A stretch of DNA of 64,000 nt from Rubrimonas cliftonensis (GTDB lineage: Bacteria; Pseudomonadota; Alphaproteobacteria; Rhodobacterales; Rhodobacteraceae). Below, one piece after another: positions 38,701-47,700 of this stretch. The stretch covers positions 434,001-498,000 of the forward strand of contig NZ_FNQM01000003.1 of assembly GCF_900107585.1 (NCBI RefSeq), written 5' to 3'. Within the stretch, counting starts at the first letter, position 1; each line of letters starts with the position of its first letter. Below the pieces are notes generated by a model that did no database searches, was not told the DNA's origin, and saw only the letters and a list, made by a program, of their open reading frames with translations. Both the position numbers and the translations under genes were made by a program.

Positions 38701-39321
38701 TCAGTTCTGGGCGTAGAACTCGACCACGAGGTTGGGCTCCATCTGCACCGGGTAGGGCACGTCGGCCAGACCGGGGGTGCGACGAAGCACGACGGTCATC
38801 TTGTGGTGGTCGACCTCGAGGTAGTCGGGAACGTCGCGCTCGACGGACTGGACAGCTTCGAGAACCAGCGCGAGCTGCTTGGACTTCTCGCGCACCTCGA
38901 CGACGTCGCCGTCCTTGAGCTGAGCGGAGGCGATGTTGCAGCGGCGACCGTTCACGAGCACATGGCCGTGGTTCACGAACTGGCGTGCGGCGAACACGGT
39001 CGGCACGAACTTGGCGCGGTAGACGATCGCATCGAGGCGCCGCTCCAGCAGGCCGACGAGCATTTCGCCGGTGTCGCCGCGGCGGCGCTCGGCCTCGGCG
39101 TAGATCTTGCGGAACTGCTTCTCGGTGAGGTCGCCGTAATAGCCCTTCAGCTTCTGCTTGGCGCGCAGCTGCAGGCCGAAGTCGGACATCTTGCCCTTGC
39201 GGCGCTGGCCGTGCTGGCCGGGGCCGTATTCGCGACGGTTCACCGGGGATTTCGGGCGGCCCCAGATGTTTTCGCCCATGCGGCGGTCGAGCTTGTACTT
39301 CGCGGACGTGCGCTTGGTCAT
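38701..39321 (-). CDS. rpsD: 30S ribosomal protein S4
   Basis: Primary 16S rRNA-binding protein that starts assembly of the 30S body. 206 residues, beginning [22 protein letters not shown]; no zinc-binding cysteines in the N-terminal region (the C-minus form). The S4 RNA-binding domain is at about 96-160 ([26 protein letters not shown]). Free-standing, as usual in Alphaproteobacteria, with its own strong promoter. Confidence 0.98.
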   Translation of the reverse strand: MTKRTSAKYKLDRRMGENIWGRPKSPVNRREYGPGQHGQRRKGKMSDFGLQLRAKQKLKGYYGDLTEKQFRKIYAEAERRRGDTGEMLVGLLERRLDAIVYRAKFVPTVFAARQFVNHGHVLVNGRRCNIASAQLKDGDVVEVREKSKQLALVLEAVQSVERDVPDYLEVDHHKMTVVLRRTPGLADVPYPVQMEPNLVVEFYAQN

Positions 39322-39440
39322 GTCGTTCCTTCATCTATCACAGGCGCGCTCCTCCTCCCCTTCATGCGAAGGGGCGACAGGCTCCGTCTTGCGACGACCG
39401 CGCGCGCCGAAAATGCTCCGCTCCAACGAACGGAGCGCGT

Positions 39441-39469
39441 CGCATATGCTCCCGGACCGGCGCGGTCAA
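39441..39469 (-). promoter_or_regulatory. rpsD promoter
   Basis: On the minus strand TTGACC (39469-39464) and TATGCG (39446-39441) with a 17-bp spacer. The leader of about 110 nt contains hairpins GCTCC-GTTCGTT-GGAGC and CCCCTTC-GCAT-GAAGGGG, the second ending near the ribosome-binding region. Confidence 0.6.
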
Positions 39470-39557
39470 GCCCGGCGGCGGCGTGGCGCCCCTTTGCGCA
39501 GGGGGCCGGCGAGGCTATCACGGCGCGGGTCGACAGCCCCCGCGACCGGAGACCGCG

Positions 39558-41030
39558 ATGACCGACGACCGGCAGGACGACCCGCGCGACGCAGCCGGCG
39601 CGCGCGCCGATGAGGAACGGCGTCGGGAGGAGGCCCGGCGGCGCGAGGAGGAGGCCCGGCGGCGCGAGGAGGAGACCCGCCGCGCCGAGGAGGCGGAGGA
39701 TGAGGTCGACGTCAAGGCCGTCCGCGCGGCCATCGCCGCCGAGGACCACGAGACCGTCCGCGCCGTCGCGCTGGACCTGCACGAGGCCGACCTCGCCGAC
39801 TTGATCGAGCAGCTTCCCTCCGCCGAACGCCGCAGGCTGGTCGAGACGCTCGGCCCCGATCTCGCGCCCGAGGCGCTGGCCGAGCTCGGCGAGGGCGTGC
39901 GCGACGAGGTGCTGGAGTTCATCGACCCCGCCGTGCTGGCCGCGGCGGTGAAGGAGCTCGACTCCGACGACATCGTGTATCTGGTCGAGGATCTCGACGC
40001 CGAGGAGCAGGCGCGTGCGCTGGAGGGCCTCGACGCCGAGGATCGCGCGATCGTCGTGCAGTCGCTCACCTACCCTGAATATTCCGCCGGCCGGCTGATG
40101 CAGCGCGAGGTCGTCACCGCGCCGACCTTCTGGACCGTGGGCCAGATGATCGACCACCTGCGCGCCGCCGACGAGCTGCCCGACCCCTTCTACGACGTGA
40201 TCGTCGTCGACCCCGCGATGCGCCCGGTCGGCAGGGCCGCGCTCGGCCGCATCCTCGCGACCCGCCGTCCCGCCACGCTGGAGGGGATCATGGACGACGA
40301 GTTCCGCACCATGCGGGTGGACGACAGCCAGGAGGACGTCGCCTACGCCTTCAACAAGTATCACCTCGTCAGCGCGCCGGTGGTGGACGACAGCGGGCGG
40401 CTGGTCGGCGTCATCACCATCGACGACGCGATGGAGGCGATGAGCGACGAGCACGAGGAGGACATCCTGCGCCTTGGCGGCGTCGGCGGCGACGAGGAGA
40501 TCACGGACACGGTGTGGGAGACGCTGCGCCAGCGCTTCCCGTGGCTGCTGGTGAACCTCGCGACGGCGGTGCTGGCCTCGCTGGTGATCGACCAGTTCGA
40601 GGAGGTCATCGCGCAGGTCGTGGCGCTGGCGGTGCTGATGCCCATCGTCGCCTCCATGGGCGGCAACGCCGGCACGCAGTCCCTCACCGTGGCGGTGCGG
40701 GGCCTCGCGACGCGCACCCTGACCGACGCCAACGCCCGCCGCGTGGTGCTGCGCGAGGCCGTGGCCGGCGCGCTGAACGGAGTGCTGTTCGCGGCGGTGA
40801 TGGCGACGGTGGCGCTGGTCTGGTTCGGCGACGGGCGACTCTCGGCGGTGATCGCCGCGGCGATGGTGATCAACCTTGTGGCGGCGGCGCTGGCCGGCGT
40901 GCTGATCCCCATCGCGCTGGAGAAGGTCGGCGCCGACCCCGCCCTCGCCTCGGGAACCTTCGTGACGACGGTGACGGACGTCGTGGGCTTCTTCGCCTTC
41001 CTGGGGCTCGCGAGCCTGGTGCTGCTGTAG
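39558..41030 (+). CDS. mgtE: Magnesium transporter MgtE
   Basis: Homodimeric Mg2+ channel of 490 residues. Order: charged coiled N-terminus of Arg/Glu heptads (about 15-50), MgtE N domain (about 55-150), a CBS pair (about 165-285), a connecting helix and five membrane helices (about 315-490) with the family motifs PIVASMGGNAGTQS and SGTFVTTVTDVVGFF, which form the pore. The N-terminal RREEEARR repeats are encoded by 21-bp near-identical units at about 39625-39680 and are not part of the conserved fold. ATG 39558 chosen as it begins the protein part with normal composition. Divergent from rpsD. Confidence 0.95.
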   Translation: MTDDRQDDPRDAAGARADEERRREEARRREEEARRREEETRRAEEAEDEVDVKAVRAAIAAEDHETVRAVALDLHEADLADLIEQLPSAERRRLVETLGPDLAPEALAELGEGVRDEVLEFIDPAVLAAAVKELDSDDIVYLVEDLDAEEQARALEGLDAEDRAIVVQSLTYPEYSAGRLMQREVVTAPTFWTVGQMIDHLRAADELPDPFYDVIVVDPAMRPVGRAALGRILATRRPATLEGIMDDEFRTMRVDDSQEDVAYAFNKYHLVSAPVVDDSGRLVGVITIDDAMEAMSDEHEEDILRLGGVGGDEEITDTVWETLRQRFPWLLVNLATAVLASLVIDQFEEVIAQVVALAVLMPIVASMGGNAGTQSLTVAVRGLATRTLTDANARRVVLREAVAGALNGVLFAAVMATVALVWFGDGRLSAVIAAAMVINLVAAALAGVLIPIALEKVGADPALASGTFVTTVTDVVGFFAFLGLASLVLL

Positions 41031-41038
41031 GAAGGATG

Positions 41039-41059
41039 GCGGCGCGAAACTCGCGCCGC
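41039..41059 (+). terminator. Hairpin after mgtE
   Basis: GCGGCGCGA-AAC-TCGCGCCGC, a perfect 9-bp stem beginning 8 bp after the mgtE stop, followed by a weak T-rich stretch (GATGATGTTTT). Confidence 0.5.
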
Positions 41060-41738
41060 TCGATGATGTTTTCGCAAGGCGCCAAGAAATTTGCTGATCG
41101 CCTGGCGGCGCGACAGCTTCCCCTGCTCCACTAAAGTCAAGCCTCGACACCTGATCTGAGATTGCCTTCGGGCGCTGGACCCGGAAGGCGATCCACCTGG
41201 AATCGGGCAAGGGGCGCGGACCCTTCCGATGAGCGCCGCGGCGTCGGCCGGCGAGCCTGCGACCAGATCGGCGGGCATGACCCTGCGTCGAAGCTCGCGA
41301 CTCGGATGATCGGTTGCGGCTTCGCGCCCGAACGTGTCGGCGGGGCCCTCGGAGGCTGCGACGACGGACGGCCCCCCGGCTTCGGGTCCGATCGGCGTTC
41401 GGAGCCCCTGCACGCCGCCTGCGCCTTGAGGCGGCCAAGCGGCCCCGGTCCCGTGACGTTTTCAAGACGCCGCCGCCGGATATGGACGAAACCGCAGCCA
41501 CTTCGACGCGGCGCGTCGACGCCGGAAAGCGCGCGCCGCAGCCCTTCGCGGGTCGGGGACCGGCCGCGGGCCGTGGCCGCGCGTCGCGAAGGCGGCCCAT
41601 GATCGCCGAAGATTGATTTGCGCAGGCATCGCGATAACCTGCTCGCAAGGGTTGTCACGACGCGGTTCTTTCCGCATGAGGCGCTCTGTGGGACGTGCAA
41701 TCCGTGCCGCGCTGCGGTAAGTCCGCAGGTGGGAGAGG
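41060..41738. other. Long gap between mgtE and the polyketide synthase
   Basis: I see no convincing protein gene on either strand; the open frames here are arginine- or proline-rich and lack start sites. It contains an imperfect inverted repeat (GCCTTCGGG...CCCGGAAGGC, about 41164-41193), a weak promoter-like pair (TTGTCA 41652, CATGAG 41675, 17 bp apart) and a small hairpin CTGCGG-TAAGT-CCGCAG (41712-41728) just before the PKS ribosome-binding site. It probably carries the PKS control region. Confidence 0.5.
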
Positions 41739-44700
41739 ATGTCCTGGTACCGGGGGGCGGCGCTTTTGTTTGACCGGGTTGTCTCGCGAGAAGTCGCCAT
41801 CCTCGGATATGGATGCAGGCTTCCCGGCGCGGCTTCGCCAGACGCCCTGTGGGCGCTGCTGAGGGAAGGCCGGTGCGCCGTCGGCGAGATCGGTCCCGAC
41901 CGATGGTCGAGGGCGACCTATTTCAGCGAAAACAGGGCGATCTCGGGCGTCACCTACACCACGGCGGCCGGCGTGCTGGACGATCCGTTCGCGTTCGACG
42001 CGGGCTTTTTCGGCGTGTCTCCGCGCGAAGCGGTGCAGATGGATCCGCAGCAGCGGCTCATGCTGCACGTCGCCTGGGAGGCCGTCGAGATGGCCGGGTT
42101 CACGCCCGCCGAACTCGCCGGTTCCCGCACGGGCGTCTATGTCGGGGCGTCCGGGCTGGACTATGGCAACTCCCTGCACGGCGACCCTTCCGCGGGCGAC
42201 GCGCAGTTCATGACCGGCAACACGCTGAGCATCATCGCCAACCGGCTCGCTCATCTGCTGGACGCGCGCGGCCCGAGCTATGTGGTCGACACGGCCTGCT
42301 CCTCGTCGCTGTTCGCTTTCGAGGCCGCCCACGCGGCCATCGCGTCGGGGCGGATCGATCGCGCAGTTGTCGGCGGCGTCAACCTGCTGCTCTCGCCGAT
42401 GCCGTTCCTTGGCTTCGCGCGCGCCGGGATGCTGTCGCCCACCGGGCTCTGCAAGCCGTTCGACGCGCGCGCGGACGGATATGTGCGCGCCGAGGGCGCC
42501 GTGGCCTTCGTCATCGAGGCGCGGGAGACCGCAGAGGCCGAGGGGCGCCTGCCAAGGGGCTTCGTCGTCGGCGCCGCGGTCAACAGCGACGGCAGGCAGG
42601 GGGCGCTTTCGGTGCCCAACGGCGAGCGGCAGGCGGACCTGATGCGCAAGGTCTACGCCGACGCAGGCGCCTCCGCCGACGATCTCGCCTTCGTGGAGGC
42701 GCACGGCACCGGCACCGCCGTGGGCGACCCCATCGAGGCGAGCGCCATCGGCGGCGCGCTCGGCTGCGCGCGCGGCGCGCCGCTGCCGGTGGGCTCGACC
42801 AAGTCCAACATTGGGCATCTGGAGCCGGCGTCCGGCCTTGCGGGACTGCTCAAGGCGCAGCTCGCGCTTGAGAACGGCCTTTTCCCGCCGACGCTTCATG
42901 TCGAGTCGCTGAACCCGATGATCGACTTCGACGCGCTGAACCTGCGCGTCGCGACGGACGCAGTCGCCCTGCCGCGGCGGGAGCGGCCCTGGATCGCGGG
43001 GGTCAACTCGTTCGGCTTCGGCGGGGCCAACGCACATGTCGCGATACGTCAGCCCGACGCACCTTCATATGGCGCGCCGCAGGCCGAGAGCATGCCGGCG
43101 ACCCCGCGCCCGCTCATTCTCTCGGCGGCCTCCACCGAAGCGCTGCGCGCGCTTGCGCGTTCATGGCGGGAACGGCTCGCCGGCGCGGACGCCGAGCAGG
43201 CGACCGCCCTGACCTCCCTCGCCGCGCACAGGCGCGCGCGCCATGCGCGCCGGCTCGTCGTGGCGGAGCGCGACGCAGGGAGCCGTCTCGACGCCCTGTC
43301 CGCCTTCGCGGAAGGCGGCGACGCCGGGCTCTGGGCCGCCGAGACGGCCGCCGCCGGCGACAGGGCGCCGGTGGCGTTCGTCTTTTCCGGCAATGGTTCC
43401 CAATGGCCCGGCATGGGGCGCGCGGCCTTCGCCGGCGACGCCGCGTTCCGCAGCAGCTTCGAGGCGACCGCCGCGTACGTTCTTGCGGCCGGCGGGCCCG
43501 ACATCATCGAGGCGATGCACGCCGACGATCTCGCGACGCTGCTGAGCCAGGCGGAGGTGGCGCAGCCGCTGCTCCTGGGGTTGCAGGCCGCGATCGTTGA
43601 CGCGCTGGCGGCGCGCGGCGTGAGGCCGATGGCCGTGGCGGGCCACAGCGTCGGAGAGGTCGGCGCGGCCTGGGCCAGCGGCGCGCTCAGCCGGGAGCAG
43701 GCGGCGCGGCTCGCCGTAAGCCGCGCGCGGCTGCAGGCGCCGCTCCACGGCAAGGGCGCGATGGCGGCGGTGCTCGCCCCGGCGGATGTCTGCGCGGCGC
43801 TGATCGCGGAGCTCGGGCTCGAAAAGCTCGACATCGCCGCCGACAACTCGCCGCGCGGCGCCACGGTGTCGGGCGCCTCGGCCTCGGTGGACGCGCTGAT
43901 CGCCGCGGCGAGAGACCGCCGGATCGCGGTTCGGCGGCTCAAGGTGGACTATCCCTACCACGGGCCGCTGATGGAGCAGATCCGCGAGTCGCTGCTGGCG
44001 GAGCTCGCCGATCTTGCGCCGACCCCCACGACGACGCCCTTCATCTCGTCCACCGACGGCGGCGTGGCGCCCGGCGAGGCGCTCGACGGGCGCTACTGGT
44101 GGCGCAACGCGCGCCAACCGGTGCTCTTCAGGCAGGCCGCGCTTGCGCTGAGTGCGGCCGGCGCGCGCGCCTTCGTGGAGATCGGCCCCCAGCCCTCGCT
44201 GCAGAACTACGTCGCCGACACGCTTTCGCCGACCGGCGCGGCCCATGTCTGCGTGCCGTCCATGCGCCGCCAGGGCGCCGGGGCCGAGGATTTCGGCCTC
44301 ATCGCCGCCAGGATCGCCGCTGCGGGCGGCGCGGTGGACGACGAGAAGCTCTTCGGGCCGAGACTGCCTGTCACGATCACCGGCCCGGCCTATCCGTGGA
44401 GCCTGAAGGACTACCGCTTCACCCTCGCAAGGACGGCGCTCAACGTGCTGCGCTCGCCGGCGCCGCGGCCGCTGCTCGGCTGGCGGCCCTTCGCGGACGA
44501 GGGCGGCTGGCGCGTGACGCTCGACCAGTCCGTGCAGACCTGGCTGGCGGATCACGCGGTCGACGGCGTCGCCACGTTGCCGGCGGCGGCCTTCGCCGAG
44601 ATGGCGCTGGCGGCGGCGGCGGAGACCTTTGGCGAGGGCCCGCTCGAGCTGGCCGATTTCGACATCCTGCTGCCCCTGACCGTCGAGGCTCGCGCACGGG

Positions 44701-47700
44701 TCGAGGCGCGCACCACGCTCGACGCCGAGAGCGGCGCGGTGCGGATCGAAAGTCGGGCGGCCAACGGCGACGCGGCATGGACGCTTCATGCGGCGGGAAC
44801 GGCGCGCGCCGCGCGTCGCGAGCCGGAGGCGCGCCCGATCGCCGCCGCCGCCGCGACGACCACGCAAGCCGCCGTCGAACCCGACCCGGCGCTCTACGAA
44901 ATGCTGGCCGGGTTCGGTCTGGAGTACGGTCCGGCCTTCAGGCGCGCGGCCAGACCCGACGCGCGCGGAGACGTCGCCGTGGCGGCGCTGGCGCCGTCGC
45001 TCATCGGCGGCCTTGAGGGCTGGCGCCTCGACCCCACCGATCTGGACGCAGCCTTCCACGTCGCCGCGCCGCTGCTCGGTTCCGCCGAGGACGCGCAGGA
45101 AGGCGTGAGCCTTCTCCCGGTGCGGCTGGGGCGGCTGACGCTGCTGCGGCCCGGGGCGCCGGTCGCGCAGGCCGAAGCGCGGCTGACGCGCCGCGGCGCG
45201 CGCGGGGCGGCGGTGGACTTCACGCTCCGCTGCGCCGACGGTTCGGTTGCCGCGACGGTCGAGGGCGCGCGGTTCGCCGCCGTGCGGCTGCGGCGCATGC
45301 CAGCGCTCGCCTCTATGCTGTGGCGCCAGACGATGACGCCCCGACGGCTGCGGTCGGATGCCCCGTCCGCGACGCCGGACGGCTGGCGCGATCCGGCGGC
45401 GCGGCTCGCGGAGCTCGGCCTGACGGGCGCGGCGGCGCCGGCGGAGGACGACGGCGCGCTGCTGCTCGACGCGATGGCCCGCCGCATCGCGTGGGACGCG
45501 ACGATGGCCCTCGGGCCCGAGGGCGGCGTGCGGCTGCGCGCGCGCAAGGCCCTTCCGAGGGGTCTGCGCCGCGCTCTCGAACTCGGCCTGGAGGCGCTGG
45601 CGCAGGACGGCGCCTACGACGCCGCGACCGACGCGCTGACGGGCGAGGCGCCCGCGCCGGACCTCGAGGCGCTCGTCGCGGCGCTCGTCGCGGCGGCGCC
45701 GGGGCGCGCGGCGGCCATGATGGAGGCGCTTGCGCTCGCCGAGCGGTTTGACGCGGCGCTTTCGGGGCGCGACGCAGGCGAGGCCGGCGATGCGGCTCCC
45801 CGCCGACGCGCCGCCGGGCCTTCGCCGGCGGAAGCCGCCGGCGCGGCGGCGCTCGCAGCCGCGGCGGCCGACATCGCGGCCGCGTGGCCGCCGACGGCGC
45901 CGCTGGACGTGCTGATCGTCGGCTCGCCCGTCGCGGACCGGATCGCGACGGCGCTGGGCGATGCGGCGACGCGGCTGCGTCAGGTCGCTGCCGGCGACGC
46001 GGGGGCGGCGCTTTCGGAGGGTCCGTGGGATCTCATCCTGCTGGTCGACGCGGCGTCCGCCTCAGAGGCGGGCGCGGCGCCGGCCGAGGCGGCGGCTGCG
46101 CTTGCGAACGGCGGCATGATGCTCGCGGCGCTTCCGGAGCCGACGCTGATCGCCGCCATGGCGCTTCGCGCCGACGGGGCGGAGGGCGGCGACGGCCTCA
46201 GCGCGGCGCGGGCGGCGGCCCTGTCGGTCGGGGCGGCGATCGCGCCCCTCGCCGGGGCCGCAGGCTGCGCGCTCGCAAGTTTCAGGCGCGACGAGCAGGA
46301 GACGCCGGCGCGCGTGCTCGACATCAAGGGCCGCATCGGTCTGGCGGCGCGACAGGACGACCCGGCCTGCGCGGCGCTGACGCAGGCGCTCGCCGCGGCG
46401 GGAGCCCGCGCGCTGCCGGCGCCGGGCGTCGCCGCGCTGACGCCGGGCGAGCCGGCGATCATCTTCATGGACGCTCTCGCCGACGTCGCGCCGGACGCGC
46501 CGACCGAGGCGAGGCTGGCCGCGCGCATGACGGGCCTTCGCGCCGCCGCCGAGGCCGCCGAGGCCGCCGGCGACGCGCGGCTGTGGCTCGTCGCCCCGGG
46601 AGCGCTGAGCCTCGGGGCCGACGCGGACCCCGAGGCGAGCGCCCTGGCGCGGCTCAGGCGGGTCCTCGTGAACGAGCGGCCCGGCCTGCGGCTCGGCGTC
46701 ATCGACGCGGACGACCCCGCCGCCCGGGCCGCCCAGATCGCGGCTGCGGCGCTCGGTTCCGCAGGGAACGAGACCGAACTGATGCTGCGCGCAGACGGCG
46801 CCGCCGCGCCGCGCGCCGTCTGCGCGCCGGAGGTGGCCGCCCTGGCGGAGCGGCGCGCCCTCGGGCCGAATGCGCGCGATACGGCGCTCGCCCTCGCTCC
46901 GGACGCCACGGGCGGCCTCGAGACGCTGCGCTGGCGCCCCGTGGCGCGGCGCGCGCCCGGACCTGGCGAGATCGAGGTGGCCGTGGCCGCGTCGGGGCTC
47001 AACTTCCGGGACGTGATGTGGGCGATGGGCGTCCTGCCCGAGGAGGCCGTGGAGGACGGCTTCGCCGGCGCCGGCATCGGCATGGAGTGCGCCGGCGTGG
47101 TGTGCCGGGCGGGCCCCGGCGCGCGGTTCCGGGTCGGCGACCGGGTGCTGGCCTTCACCGCGAGCGCGCTCGCAACCCACGCGACCTTGTCCGACGGGGC
47201 CGCCGCGCTGGCGCCCGAGGGTCTCGACATGGCCGCGGCGGCGACGCTGCCGGTCGTGTTCGGCACGGCGTGGCGCGGCCTGATCGACCTCGGCCGCCTG
47301 GAGCCGGGCGAGACCGTTCTGGTCCATGGCGGGGCCGGCGGCGTCGGGCTCGCGGCGATCCAGATCGCCCGCGGGCGCGGGGCGCGCGTTATCGCAACGG
47401 CGAGCACGCCGGAAAAGCGCGCCTTGACGCGGACGCTCGGCGCCGATGCGGCGTTCGACAGCCGCACCCTCGCCTTCGCCGACGCCGTGATGGATGCGAC
47501 TGACGGCAGGGGCGTCGACGTCGCCCTCAACAGCCTGTCCGGCGCGGCGATGGAGGCCACGCTGGGCTGCATGGCGGCCTTCGGACGCTTCATCGAACTC
47601 GGCAAGCGCGACTATTATGCAAACACCCGCATAGGATTGCGGCCGATGCGGCGCAACATCGCCTATCACGGCGTGGATCTCGATGCGATGCTGAAGTTCC

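Noticed and set aside
41060-41738. Possible gene or transposase remnant in the gap before the polyketide synthase
   Set aside because: No recognisable motif, terminal repeats or ribosome-binding site on either strand.
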